Source: Lycocorax pyrrhopterus obiensis (Eukaryota > Chordata > Aves > Passeriformes > Paradisaeidae). Taken from it: a DNA stretch of 64,000 nucleotides. The stretch is from the NCBI GenBank assembly GCA_014706295.1, contig JACSVZ010000001.1, forward strand, positions 1,265,422 through 1,329,421, read 5' to 3'. Under the pieces are notes generated by a model, which did not search any database, was not told the DNA's origin, and worked only from the letters and a program-made list of their open reading frames with translations. Numbering within the stretch: position 1 is the first letter of the stretch; each line of letters begins with the position of its first letter. Of the stretch, positions 47,481 to 59,800 are shown one piece after another. Both the position numbers and the translations under genes were made by a program.

Positions 47481-47892
47481 GCTTTTTTTCCCCCGAAAAC
47501 AAAGCCCCACCAAATCCCATCCTAGATTTCTATATTTACACTGCAGACTTCTTAATCTCTTATGTAAATATCCATATTCTGGAGTAATCTCTGGAAAAAA
47601 TGCTATTTATAGCATCCTGCTGCTGGAGAAATCTTCATTATCAATGTAATGCTCCGAGAGAGAAGCAAATCAATTTGCAGAGTTGTCAAATAGCAAGATA
47701 AGCACCCAGATTAAAAAGATTCCAATCATTTGAAACAAAAAAAAGAAACCTCAATTGTTACAATAATGAAGATTCTGGGATAGACCACACACATCCCACG
47801 GCCGGGTTTTGGGATGGGCAGGAGTTACCGCGATTCTCCCCCGCAGCAGCGATAAAAAACGGGTTAAAGAAGGTTTCAAAGGTTTGGGGTTT
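47457..47892 (-). other. MRPS6: MRPS6 putative 3' UTR
   Basis: Non-repeat, AT-rich sequence following the TGA on the minus strand, ending at the nearest AATAAA signals. It has no CR1, unlike its surroundings, which fits a transcribed UTR. The end is inferred from the signals only. Confidence 0.5.
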
Positions 47893-48073
47893 TCAGTTTT
47901 TCCTGGCAGTGAGTTTCTCTTCAGGGCTGACTGGGATGATGCCACTGCATTCTTCTGCCTTGGCCACGGGGTGTTTGGTGAAAGCCCTTCTGATGACATC
48001 GATGTCCCGTCCCAAGTGATCCATCATAGAGGACACGATGGAAGGCGGGGCCTCCAGGTCTATCAAAAAATAC
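47893..48073 (-). CDS. MRPS6: MRPS6 last coding exon (exon 3), mitochondrial ribosomal protein bS6m
   Basis: This exon encodes the C-terminal half of bS6m, the mitochondrial homologue of bacterial ribosomal protein S6. The protein sits on the platform of the small mitoribosomal subunit next to the S18 homologue. Reading leftward, a pyrimidine tract and 'ccttgcag' acceptor precede the exon. Its first base completes a Gly codon split by the intron, and 59 codons plus TGA follow. The peptide begins YFLIDLEAPPSIVSSMMDHL, continues with GRDIDVIRRAF and CSGIIPVSPEEKL, and ends TARKN. This matches the family pattern GGYFLVDF, then the MVEHLSRDIDVIR helix, then KECEGIVPV. The exon supplies strand 3, helix 2 and strand 4 of the ferredoxin-like S6 fold. 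The C-terminus is a few residues shorter than the lysine-rich mammalian tail. The frame is intact with no stops, so this is a functional exon rather than a retrocopy, which would lack the introns. Confidence 0.95.
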
Positions 48074-48304
48074 CTGCAAGGAGAAACACACAAAATAAAG
48101 CAAAATTCCCGGGCTGGAGCAGCTGCAATCTAAGGAACTCTTCTGGGGGGTTTCTGAAAGGAGAATTCCTGAGTTTTTTCTGCTCCTGTGGGATTTTTTA
48201 AATGAGAGTTGCTAAGTTGTTTTCTTGCACTTTGGTACCTGGATGGTTTGAAATAAAAAGCTCCATATGGGCTTGATTTCAGTTATGAAAAGGTCAATTC
48301 TGTT

Positions 48305-48437
48305 GGAATCATGGAATATCCTGAGCTAGAAGGGACCCACAGGGATCACCCAGAGCAGCTCCAAGCCCTGCACAGACACCCCAACAATCCCACCCTGTCC
48401 CTGGGAATGCTGTCCCAACACTCCTGGAGCTCTGGCC
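48305..48437 (-). mobile_element. CR1 3' fragment, group C, diverged
   Basis: Antisense tail from 'ggaatcatggaatatcctga' to 'caacactcctggagctctgg'. In MRPS6 intron 2. Confidence 0.86.
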
Positions 48438-48799
48438 AGCACTGCAGACCCAAGAAGATTCAAGACTTTGCTTGTTCCTCATCCATTCATCCCCACATCC
48501 TGGCTTAAACCATTTTTAAGACAAGGTAGGGTGGCAGGAGCAGCTCCTTCCTCCAGTTCCTGATGTGTTTTTGGGGAACAGATGCCAGTGGGAAACACCT
48601 CCAAGCCCATTCACACACACACAGATTCCTTCCTGCAAAGCTCTGCCTCAGAGCTGAATGGAAACGGAAAAAATGAAAAAAAAAAAATCAGAGAGATGGA
48701 TTTATCCCAAATCACACCTTGGATGTGAACATTGCTTAAATCTCCAATCTGCTGGTGTTTGATGAGCACCCAGCAGTGCTGACCTTGGTGGGACTGAAT

Positions 48800-49018
48800 C
48801 AGGGAATATCCTGAGTGGGAAGGGACCCACAGGGATCACCCAGTCCCAGCCCTGGCCCTGCCCAGACCCCCCAACAATCCCAGCCTGGGCATCCCTGGCA
48901 GCGCTGTCCAAACGCTCCTGGAGCTCTGGCAGCCTCGGGGCCGTGCCCATTCCCTGGGGAGCCCGGGCAGTGCCCAGCAGCCTCTGGGGGAAGAACCTTT
49001 CCCTGCTCTCCAGCCTAT
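48800..49018 (-). mobile_element. CR1 3' fragment, group C
   Basis: Antisense copy from 'cagggaatatcctgagtggg' to 'acctttccctgctctccagc'. Confidence 0.92.
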
Positions 49019-49081
49019 CCACATGGAACTGCTGAGGGGGAGCTGAGGGTGTTTGCGTGTGTGCTTGGTGCTTGCAGACAC

Positions 49082-49545
49082 AGCATGTCCAGAGGAGGCC
49101 ACCAGGTTATCAGAGGAATGGGGCACCTCTCATGCAAGGAAAGGCTGAGAGAATTGGGATTGTTCAGCCTGGAGAAGAGAAGGCTCCAGGGTGACCTAAC
49201 TGTGGCCTTGCAGGACCTAAAGGAGCCAACAGGAAACATGGAGAGAGACAATTTGCAAGGGCTGGAGGGCCGGGACACAGGGAATGGCTTCCCACTGCCA
49301 GAGGGCAGGGCTGGATGGGATCTTGGGCAGGAATTGTTCCCTGGGAGGGTGGGCAGGCCCTGGCACAGGGTGCCCAGAGCAGCTGTGGCTGCCCCTGGAT
49401 CCCTGGCAGTGCCCAAGGCCAGGTTGGACATTGGGGCTTGGAGCAGCCTGGGACAGTGGAAGGTGTCCCTGCCATGGCAGGGGTGGCACTGGATGGGCTT
49501 TAAGGTCCTTCCAACCCAAACCATTCCAGAATCCCACAATTCTCT
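49082..49545 (+). mobile_element. CR1 fragment, group A
   Basis: Sense copy from 'cagcatgtccagaggaggcc' to 'ccattccagaatcccacaat'. It stands 63 bases from the group C copy on its left, 5' end to 5' end. Confidence 0.92.
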
Positions 49546-52319
49546 AAGCCCACCTCCCCATGGAGCACCACACTACCCCAAAGTGCCATCCCTTAAATAT
49601 CCAAGCAGGATCCAACATCCCAGTTTCACTTCACAACTGCCCCCAACAGAGAGAACTTTGCTCTGCAGGAAGTTTGGATTCTTCCTAAGCCAACTACAGC
49701 AGGAGCATCCCATGTTCCCACAGGTGATCCTGGAGGGAAAGTCCCCAAGACCAGAAGGGAACTGGGAATCTGAACAGGAAATGCAGGAGGTGAGGCCCTG
49801 AACGAGCCCCGCTCGCGTCCTTCAGGCTGCACTGGGTTCATTTTTTGCGTCACATCCCAAATATTGCACCCCAAGAGCCCCATGGGGCCAGGAATGACTC
49901 AGGCAGCGCTGCTGGATTGCGGGAATCCAGCCCTGGAAAACACGAGAACAACGCTCTTCCTCAGCCACCACCCCGGTGTCACACCAGCATCCACGTAGCA
50001 GCCACAACTCATCCCCAAATCCTTTCCAGAAAGTCCAGAATTCTTTATGGGAGGGGCAGGATGGTAAAACACCCTCCCTGCAGCCCATCCTGAGGCAGAG
50101 CCCTCCAGGAGAGGTGCCCAGCTGGAATGGGCTGTGCCTGGGCGCCCCTGAAGCCCAGGGAGCAGTGCCAGCCCCTGGCAGCACTGCATTCCGGGGTGCT
50201 GTGCCACAGGAACCGCGTGTCCCAGGGATCTGCAGGAGCTCTGGGGGGCTCGTTCCTCCTCGCAAATCCCCACAGGAACAACATTTGGCTTTTGGGAAGC
50301 TCAGCTGCCCACTGCTCCGTGGGCTCCTGACTGCAGAGATGCCAGCTGCTTCGGGGTTCAGGGACAGGAACCATTTCTCAGCCTGGCCAATTCGTTGGAA
50401 GTGCATCCCAGCAGGATCTGAAGGATGCACCCCCCTAAAAGCCGGGAACGTGGGATGCTCTGGTAAAGCCATGAAGTGAATTTAGCAGATGACACTTGAA
50501 CTCTTCTCCTCGGGAAGCAGCCTTCCCAATCCTCTCACCTACCAGGGAGGAGCACGGAGGGAGCAATTCCAGCTGGTGGTTCCTGCCCCCTTCCCTTCGC
50601 ACCGATCCCATCGCCATCCCCGCTCTCCCCTCCACAATTTAATTCCATTTCTGCCTCTCCTCTGCTGCTTTTCCTTGTGCTCCCCAAACGGCCAGAGGGC
50701 TGGTTTTTGTTTCTTTTTTTTTTCCTTCCCTCCGAAGGCTGCTTTGCAACTTTGTGCTTTCTCTGCCATTAGCAAAGGGTGGAAATTTCCACTGACGCAC
50801 TGTTGATAAGCCAAGGATGAAGGGGGGGAAGGGAGGATGAGCTGTTCCAGCAGATCTTTCTGACTCCTCGCAGGAAAGGTATTTTATCAGAGCACACGGA
50901 ACTGCAGGCACTGGGAACAATGTGGGGTTTCAAAAACAACCACCTCGCTCCAACGTGAGCAAGGAGGAAAAAAAAAAGAAAAGAGAGAGAAGGGAAAAAG
51001 AACCGGCATTAAAAAAAAAAATATTGGATTTCTTCAGGAAAGAAAGAAGGGCTGGGAAAACAATGAGCAACACAATGGACAATGAAATCCCTGAGGAGAT
51101 CTGAACCCCCTCCCCTCACATCTCCACGTTTAAATCGGCTGCCAGGAGGCCATGGGGGTTTTTAAACCCTCAAACCTTCATTGCAGGCAGTGCTCTATGA
51201 CCCCACAACGCTGCTGTTTGTGGAGTAAACAACCCCAAATCCCAGCGGGACAAAGGCAGGGAAAAATACAGGAATGCAGCAGGGAAACCACCTCGTTCTT
51301 GCAAAGAGAAATGCAAAAAGCATTTGTGCTCTCTAGGAGTCACCAGGGGAGAAATGCAGGAAAATTCCACTGATTCACGATGAGCCCACGGTTATTTTTG
51401 TCCTCCTGCTCGACTGCAAACACAAGGATGATTTAAATGCAGGGGAGCAGACTGGAACACATTAAAACAATGCATTAACTCCAAAACAAAAAAATTAAAA
51501 TGTAAGATGGTCTCAAATAAAAGAGGCCTTCGCATATGAGGGAAATAAAAAAAAAAAGGAGAAAAAAAAAGAGCCAGGTTTCATTTCTCAATTTTACCAT
51601 ATTCAAGCCAGAAATTGTTTGAACCCTGAGTCCTAAGGATGCTCAAATTTGTTGCTTTCAGATGGCCAGGGTAGGACTTCAAGGAACCTGGATGAAAATT
51701 CCCTTCGAAATCCTCCAGGAATACAACTCTGAGCCAAGGGGAACAGTGAAGATACGGCGGGCTAGGAAGAGGCTGTGTGGTCCCATGGTTTTGGCCCAAA
51801 AACGTCTCCCTGTGTGGAGGTGGAAGATCCAAGGGAAAGAAAAACGTTCTGAGGAACAGGCAGAGGTGAAAGGAGCAGAAATCACCTGGAGGAAACCACA
51901 GCAGGTGCTGGAGCAGCTCCACATTGTCCTCACGAAGGTAATTCCATAAAAAGAATTTTTGTTTTGCTACCTGAATGTTCATTTTATCTTTAGGACCACA
52001 GAAATGGGGGAATTTGCTTTGCTTTCCAACCCAACCTTCCTCAGCAGGGTAGGTTCATGCTCGGGATAGTCAGAAGGACCAGGACAAGTGTTGCCTTTAG
52101 CTTTTAAAAATATGGCAATGGAAGTTCTTCGAGAATCTGGGAAGGACCAGATGAAACCCAAAAGCCGGATTTCAGTGACCAAACTGTGCCACAGCAATGA
52201 TGGGAATGATCCACAGAGGGCTTGGGGGGAGATCCACCCACAGTGCCAGGAATGGCATTTCCCAAATTCTACCCACAGGCACCTGTTGTTCAGCTAATTA
52301 AATCATGGCAAGAGGTTTT
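49546..52319. other. MRPS6 intron 2, CR1-free stretch
   Basis: 2.8 kb without recognised repeats, with A-rich runs near 50965-51025 and 51480-51575. A 95-codon frame at 51662-51949 (+) has no recognisable homology. Confidence 0.5.
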
Positions 52320-52945
52320 CATGGAATCCCCGAGGCTGGAAAACACCTTCAAGGCCATTGAGTCCAGTGCCTGACACCCACCTTGTCCCCAGCCCAGAGC
52401 ACTGAGTGCCATGGCCAGGCCTTCCTGGGACACCTCCAGGGATGGGCACTCCAAACCTCCCTGGGCAGCTCTTTCCAAGGCCTGACCTCCCTTTCCATGA
52501 GGAAATTCCTGCTGGTGTCCAACCTGAGCCTCCCCTGGCCCAGCCTGAGGCCGTTCCCTCTCCTCCTGTCCCTATTCCCTGGGAGCAGAGCCCGACCCCC
52601 CCGGCTGCCCCCTCCTGTCAGGGAGTTGTGCAGAGCCACAAGGTCCCCCCTGAGCCTCCTTTGCTCCAGGCTGAGCCCCTTTCCCAGCTCCCTCAGCCGC
52701 TCCTGGGGCTCCAGCCCCTTCCCAGCTCCGTTCCCTGCCCTGGACACGCTCCAGCCCCTCCAGGGCTCTCCTGCAGGAGCCAGAACTGGGCACAGCCCTC
52801 GAGGGGCCTCTCAGTGCCCAGCACAGAGGGACAATCCCTGCCCTGCTCCTGCTGGACACACAGTTCCTCATCCAGCCCAGGATGTTCTTGCCCACCTGGG
52901 CACCCCTGGGCTCGTGTCCAGCACCCCCAAGGCCTTTCCCACTGG
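52320..52945 (-). mobile_element. CR1 fragment, group B, about 625 bp
   Basis: Antisense copy from 'ttcatggaatccccgaggct' through 'tgccccctcctgtcagggag' to 'gctcgtgtccagcaccccca'. It is the longest uninterrupted group B copy and shows the order disrupted at 29723-30263. Confidence 0.93.
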
Positions 52946-53997
52946 GCCCCTTCCCAGCCCCTCTGCCCCCAGTCTGTAGCACTGCACGGTGCTAAAAACA
53001 AATTAAATTTAAAAATTAAATTAAATTAAAAAGAATTCAGAAAAAAAAGGTTAAAATTAAAATCAACCCCCCCCCCAAATGGTGGCTGGTTCCCACCCCA
53101 CCAAGCCCAGTGGCCACCACACTCAATCAAGGAGGCTGTACCAGGATTGGGTGGATTCTGGTGCCTCCACATCACCGGCTGCGCTCAGGGCCTCTAAAAA
53201 GCACCGAAATTCCAAAGTGCTCTTCCACAGGTAAGGTGGAAAGGAAAAAACATCCAAACATTTCAGGGCTTCGATCCTTGAGGCACATCCACACTTTCAT
53301 GGGGAAAAGAATTTGAAGGAAAACTAATGGCTCAACTCATCAATGAAGAAAGCCCCATCTAGTGGAAGAAGACAATCAATTGAGCAGAAAACACTTCAAA
53401 TGTGCATAAAACCACAAATATTCCAGCTGCTTTTGTTCCCATCCAAGTGCACTGCAGAGCCAGGACACCTTCTTGCCCAAACAGCTCCAGATGTTCTAAA
53501 ATCCAAGCAGCAACAAGAACCTGGGTTGGGCATTCGGTTTAGATTTATTTTGGGGGGGGATTAAGAAAGGAAAAATTGCAGCTCCTTTCATCTGTTTTTG
53601 TTTCCCCCTCTTTGGTGTTCAAGAGCCATGAAAAGCATCAAGAGGCTCAACCTGAGCAACGAGAATAAAGTGCTTTAACTGTGTGTAATTTGTGTTCAAT
53701 AAAGGGTGGGGAGAGGGTTGTTCAAACCTGTGAACGCTCTGGAGAGCAATTCTGACAGGTAACCATTATTTCAGTCCTACAAAGCCAGGCAATCCAATTG
53801 TTCCCAGGCGGTGGGGATGAGCAGAGGGCACTTCAACCTCTCCTGGCCACGTGGAAAATTTCATCCTGCCACGAGCAGAAGGTTGGAAAAGGAATTGTGC
53901 AAGTTCCCAAGCTCAGCTGCTTTGTGGCAAGAGGCAAAGCCTGGACATGTAACAAAATTTACATGGAAATGTTTCCACAAGAGTCAAATGCCTTAAA
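52946..53997. other. MRPS6 intron 2, no feature recognised
   Basis: Short AT-rich run near 53000-53060. Two AATAAA motifs near 53665 and 53700 on the plus strand have no associated exon. Confidence 0.5.
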
Positions 53998-54152
53998 CGG
54001 AGTGTCCAGAGAGGCTGTGGATTCCTCATCCCTGGAAATGTCCAGGTTGGATGGGGATTGGAGAAACCTGGGATGGTGGAAGGTGTCCCTGAAGGGTTGG
54101 AATTAAAAGATCTTCAAGATCCCCTCCAAACCAACCCATTCCGTGCTTCCAT
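53998..54152 (+). mobile_element. CR1 3' tail, older
   Basis: Sense copy from 'cggagtgtccagagaggctg' to 'aaaccaacccattccgtgct', diverged. Confidence 0.82.
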
Positions 54153-54358
54153 GCTCAGTTATGGAATTATTCCTCTCCATATCCATCCATTCCTGCTGGT
54201 TTAGGGCCTGGAAACAGGAGCCTTTCCCGGGCAGGTGCTTTGGCAAAGCCACCTGGAATTCCTGCCTCCTGACCCCCTCGGATGCTGTTGTGTACCCCTT
54301 GTTCCTCAGGAACCCTGGAATTCACCTCCTACAGAAAATCCCCTGGGCACATGCGAAG

Positions 54359-55243
54359 ATAAACTTCCAAATGCAATTCCTGGCTGATAATTCCTGATGA
54401 ACTCCCCAAATGCAATTCCTGGATGATAATTCCTGATGAATTCCCAAAATGAAATTCCTGGATGATAATTCCTGATAAACTCCCCAAAATGGAATCCCTG
54501 GCCGATAATTCCTGATGAACTCCCCAAAATGGAATTCCTGGATGGTAATTCCTCATAAACTCCCCAAAATTGAATTCCTGGCTGATAATTCCTGATATAC
54601 TCCCAAAATTGAATTCCTGGATGATAATTCCTGAAGAACTACCCAAATGCAATTCCTGGATGATAATTCCTGATGAATTCCCAAAATGAAATTCCTGGAT
54701 GATAATTCCTGATGAACTCCCCAAAATGCAATTCCTGGCTGATAATTCCTCATAAACTTCCCAAAATTGAATTTCTGGCTGATAATTCCTGATATACTCC
54801 CAAAATGGAATTCCTGGATGATAATTCCTAAAGAACTCCTCAAAACGCAATTCCTGCCTGATAATTCCTGATGAACTCCCTAAAATGGAATTCCTGGATG
54901 ATAATTCCTCATAAACTTCCCAAAATTGAATTCCTGGCTGATAATTCCTGATATACTTCCAAAATTGAATTCCTGGATGATAATTCCTAAAGAACTCCCC
55001 AAATGCAATTCCTGGATGATAACTCCTGATGAATTCCCAAAATGAAATTCCTGGATGATAATTCCTGATGAACTCTCCAAAATGCAATTCCTGGCTGATA
55101 ATTCCTGATGAACTCCCCAAAATGCAATTCCTGGCTGATAATTCCTCATAAACTCCCCAAAATGCAATTCCTGGCTGATAATTCCTGATGAACTCCCCAG
55201 AATGGAATTCCTGGCTGGTAATTCCCGATAAACTCCCAAAATG
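54359..55243. repeat. 39/40-bp minisatellite, about 22 units
   Basis: Units contain 'atgcaattcctggatgataa' then 'ttcctgatgaactcccca'. Both 39- and 40-base units occur, so the frame rotates. No unit has a minus-strand stop in any frame, giving a 390-codon open frame (54329-55501) that is a by-product. Confidence 0.96.
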
Positions 55244-55494
55244 CAGCTCAGCAAGAACAAAAGCAAGCCCTGAGTTTGCTATTTCAGAGAACACGGGGGC
55301 TGAGGAGACAACTGGGAGTGAAGAGCAAAACAAGAAGATGAAGAGGCAAAGCAAGCAAATCACAAAAGGAAATTGCCATCTTTTCCAAATCAAATTTGAA
55401 AGTGGGAAAAAAACCTCACAACAAGGCAATGAAAAACAGGCAAATAGAACATGGAAATTGTTATGGATAATCAGAGTTTCACTGGAGAACTCAT

Positions 55495-55624
55495 AAATCA
55501 TGGAATAGTTTGGGTTAGAAGGAACTTGAAGCTCACTTCATTCCACCCCCTGCCATGGGCAGGGATACCTTCCCTTATCCCAGGCTGCTCCAAGCCCTGT
55601 CCAAGCTGGCCTTGGACACTTCCA
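55495..55624 (-). mobile_element. CR1 3' fragment, group A
   Basis: Antisense tail from 'ataaatcatggaatagtttg' to 'ctggccttggacacttccat'. Confidence 0.87.
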
Positions 55625-57356
55625 TAGAAATAAATGTGCAAATCAATAAAATAAAGTGAATGAAATGATAAAAATGTGGGGAGGAAGGTGTAAACCATTC
55701 CTGTATTACAGGTGGATTTAACAGAGAGAATCCCACCCATCCCAAAGCCAAGGGGAAGGAAAGGCCCTGGTGCTCCATCAATTCCCAAACCCTGAGCAGG
55801 CTGAGCTCCATCACCTTTGCTCCAGAGACCAAAAATAAGAATGGAAACAAGACTGAAAGGGGGGGTTAAAACCACTAAAAACTCTCAAATTCCAACCCTC
55901 AGCATTCCAAGTTCCACCTGAGTGCTTCCCTCTCTCCTCCAAGCCCCCGTGCCAGCTCCTGCAGTTTCACAGATTCCTGATCCGCAAATCCTTGGAGCCA
56001 TTACCTTCCCAAAGGACTGTGTGAATCCTATTTTTTTTTCCAGCTCAGTTTTGGAGCTGCCTTTGGATCATCTCCTGTGCAGTGCAAATCTCCCCCAAAG
56101 CATCCCCTCAGCACTGCCCCGAGCCAGGGAGAGGCACAAGGGTGGGACTGAGGCAGGGCCAAAGCAAACAGGGAACCACAAAGTGCAACCCCCAGTGTGC
56201 TACTATCACTTTACAACCAGTTGGAATCTGCTCCAGCTCAGCCCTGAGCGAATCTGCTCTGCTGTCCTCAGCCAGCCCCAGCCTGGAGAGGGATTGGAGA
56301 GGATTCAGTGGTTCTGGAGCATCCCAGAACGAAGCCAGAGTTGAACATTCCTTCGAGTCAAAGGCTGGCACACACCTTATTTAAATCACTTTGGTTTTGT
56401 TTGTGCCAGACAGAAACACCCCTGGGACCAAAACAACACAAAGCACCTTAAAAGCAATTTAAATGCAGCTCATGAATAACAAGTAGTGGCGAGTAAAACA
56501 AATATTTGGCACAAATCTGTCGCCCAGCAGGAGAGAAAGGTTGGGAATCTGTATTTAAATTCATTCTTCCCCTGGTTTTTCACAGCCAGGGCCATGGGCA
56601 AGTCAGGCTCAAAGTCTCACCTAAATTTCCATACCTGGAGCCTGGTCCTTGTCACATTTTATTCACCCACAAGGTGAACTGTTACAATTTTGCTGCTCAG
56701 CTCGTGCTCTGAAATACTTGAAAACCAAAATATTCAGGTTCTACTATGAATAAAATAAATGTGAATGAGTGGCTAATTCAGTTTAAAGATCAGTAAATCA
56801 GGAATTGAAAAGTTTGATTCCATAGCTGCATCCACACAATTCCCAGAACTCTGTTTTCATAATGACCTAAAGGCAAAACCTGTCAATGTGAGGTCTCCAA
56901 AAAACTAAAACAAAAGGAGGAGGATGCCCAAAGAGATGCTTTTAACAGAAAAACCTAAATTTTAACACCCCCCCAGTGACCAGAATTTCCTGAGATGGAA
57001 TGATCCCATTGTTTGTAGGATCTGAGGTCTTCAGGGGAGTCAAGCTGCTCCTGCCACTGACAGCTGAGGGCTGCAATCCCCCACGGCAGGCTTGGAAAAA
57101 TCTGTTTTACACATCAATTGCCAGAAAATTCCCTTTCTCTGTGAAGTCTCTTGGATATTGTTATGTTTGTAGGGTGCCTGTAATGCACTTTATCCTCTGT
57201 ATCCCAGAAGATGCTGGAGCACTGCAGAACTCAGGGAGAAAAGCCCTTTTTTAAGGACAAGCCATCCCTCCTGCTGATTGATGGATTTGTGCTTTGCAGT
57301 TTGGCTCTTCCCTTATCTCTTAAATCACCACCAGAACCTGCACAAGCTTTGCCCTG
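55625..57356. other. MRPS6 intron 2, no feature recognised
   Basis: 1.7 kb without recognised repeats or exons. Confidence 0.5.
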
Positions 57357-57451
57357 AAAATCATGGAATGCTTTGGGTTGGGAGGGAAGTTAAAGATCAT
57401 TCCATGGGCAGGGAACTTTCCACCAGCCCAGGTTAGTCCCAGCCCCATCCC
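57357..57451 (-). mobile_element. CR1 3' tail, short and diverged
   Basis: Antisense tail from 'aaaatcatggaatgctttgg' to 'caggttagtcccagccccat', with a deletion inside. Confidence 0.82.
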
Positions 57452-58525
57452 CACCCCCATCCCATTAATTTTTATATAATTGTATTAGGTTAATTTTCAT
57501 ATAATTCACCAGCCAGGAGGTCCAAGGAAATAATGGATTGAGTGCCCATCCCAAATCTCCAACTATCTACGTGGTATAAGAAAATAAAATAATTAAAGCT
57601 CTAAGAGTCAGAAAAAAAAAATTAAAAAATATTAAAACTCCAAACAAGGCAAAAATTAAAAGCTTTGGAAGATTCAAGACTCTCCCTCCCAAAACACATT
57701 TGAATTCTCACAGAAGCCTCTTAAGTTAATTCACAACAAGCCCAGACTAAGGAAAAGTGAAATATTCTGGATTAACCAATGTCCCACTCCCCACAAACCT
57801 GTTCAGAAAGGGACACAGGATAATTAGAAATTGGATGGGAGGGAGAAGAGATTCCAGGATTTCATGGTAAGTCCAGGAGCTTAGGGAGATATCTGGAAAA
57901 GTTGTTTATTTTCTTTTTAACTTTGTCCTATTGAAAAAAACAAGATTATTTTTTTAGAGCTGCTATCAAGTAGAACTGGCTGATTTGATAAGGTGCATCA
58001 AGAGCTGACCTTTCACTTCCTATTGATGGATGATGTCTGATATCCTGAATGTTTTGTTCTCCACTATAAAATACTGGATGGTCCACCAGGAATCCACCCC
58101 GCCTGCCCATGGAGCTGCAAATCCCCCAGGAAAATCTCCAGGAATACAATCCTCTGGAATTCCCAGGTACTCACAATGCCAGCTGCTTCCCCCTGTAGGA
58201 TCCCAAAAAAATTTCCTGTAGTACCTCTCTGAACCCCTCCTCCCTTTGAACAAACCAGGAAATGTGGGGGAGGTTCCTGTCACATCCAAGGACAGGGATC
58301 CACGTGCAGGGCAGGGAGAGGGACTGAGGAATATTTGGGGACACCTGACCTGGGAGGGGGAGGAGGAGCAGAGGAGGAGGCTTTGATCTGATGGTTTCCT
58401 GCTTGAAGGGTGCAATTACTGGTTACTGAAACCTTCTTCCACTCAGCACACAAAATACACCTGCTCTGAGGGCCCTGCACACAGGAGGGGTTTGCTCACA
58501 GATTCCTGGGAGGATTTGGGGGACT
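57452..58525. other. MRPS6 intron 2, no feature recognised
   Basis: AT-rich in its first half. No repeat family or exon recognised. Confidence 0.5.
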
Positions 58526-59150
58526 GGTGGAGGAGAGCTGGATCTGCCCCAGCCCAGAGCCCCCCCTGAGCCCTGGGCTGAGCCCCAGCGTGGGCAGCAG
58601 GGAAGGGATTGGGATTGTGCCCCTGTGCTGAGGTGAGACCCCACCTGCAGAGCTGCCCCAGCCCTGGGGCCCAGCACAGGGAGGACGTGGAGCTGCTGGA
58701 GAGAGGCCAGAGGAGGCACCAGGATGAGCAGAGGGATGGAGCAGCTCTGCTGGGAGGAAAGGCTGGGAGAGCTGGGATTGTTCAGCCTGGAGAGGAGAAG
58801 CTTTGGGGTGAGCTCAGTGTGGCCTTGCAGGGCCTGAAGGAGCTGCAGGAAACATGGAGAGAGACAATTTGCAAGGGCTGGAGGGCCAGGACCCAGGGAA
58901 TGGCTTCCCAGTGCCAGAGGGCAGGGCTGGATGGGATCTTGGGCAGGAATTGTTCCCTGGGAGGGTGGGCAGGCCCTAGCACAGGGTGCCCAGAGCAGCT
59001 GTGGCTGCCCCTGGATCCCTGGCAGTGCCCAAGGCCAGGCTGGACATTGGGGCTTGGAGCAGCCTGGGACAGTGGGAGGTGTCCCTGCCATGGCAGGGGT
59101 GGCACTGGATGGGCTTTAAGGTCTCTCTAAACCCAACCCATGCCATGACT
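58526..59150 (+). mobile_element. CR1 fragment, group A, about 625 bp
   Basis: Sense copy from 'gagagctggatctgccccag' through 'ggaaaggctgggagagctgg' to 'aacccaacccatgccatgac'. Closest relative in the window is 27655-28280, with the same 5' limit. Confidence 0.93.
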
Positions 59151-59624
59151 CCACTTCAGGCACTGCCACTGTGCCCGTGCCTGTTTTGCTCTCCTGCTCC
59201 GTGGTTTTTTTTTCAAAACACGCCTTGACCCTGCCAATTTTGCAATGTAGGATGAAATCCTGTTGCATGCCCCTGGGAGCTGAGAAATTCTTGTCTCAAG
59301 ACAGAATTAGTGATTACCTCATCCTGCTGTCAGAGCAGAAGCATTTTATAAACTTTAAAGCCTTTTCCAAGGGCAGAACAAGGAGCTGGTGTTACTCTCC
59401 TTGTACCAGTGGGGAGCTAAGGCAGAGGGATGAAGTTCCTCTGATTTCAGGTGCTGAAGTGGAGAGTTTGCACGACAGATTTTGGCTTGGGTGGCAGCAC
59501 TTCTGCAGGCCAGACTGTGGGTTCTTCAACGCAGAAGACAGGAAACAGGATCTCCAGAACTATGGAGGACAGATGAAGAGAAGCCATTTCTCCAGGGGAT
59601 CTGTGCCTGGGCCTCGTCACCTCC
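59151..59624. other. MRPS6 intron 2, no feature recognised
   Basis: No repeat or exon recognised. Confidence 0.5.
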
Positions 59625-59800
59625 ACAAGCAGGAATTCCTCCCCAGTATCCCATCTAACCCTGCCCTCTGGCAGTGGGAACCCATCCCCCTGTCTGTCAC
59701 TGCATATTCTTAGAGAAAGTCCCCCTCTCTTCCTTTTTCTAGGGTTCCTTATGGTTTTGAAAGGGCTCTGAGATCTCCCTGAAGTTTCTCTTCCCAGGCC
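59625..59800 (-). mobile_element. Old CR1 internal fragment
   Basis: Antisense piece 'gcaggaattcctccccagta' to 'gtttctcttcccaggccgat'. It lacks the 3' tail, so that part was lost after insertion. Confidence 0.75.

Noticed and set aside
51662..51949. 95-codon plus-strand frame outside repeats
   Set aside because: It lies in MRPS6 intron 2, shows no recognisable domain, and its length is within chance expectation. Worth only a protein search.
53640..53720. Plus-strand AATAAA pair with T/G-rich sequence, as a gene end
   Set aside because: No exon upstream on the plus strand. Such motifs are common by chance in AT-rich intron sequence.
54329..55501. 390-codon open frame on the minus strand
   Set aside because: It is a minisatellite free of stops, with frame rotation between 39- and 40-base units. 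No domain and no codon-level structure.
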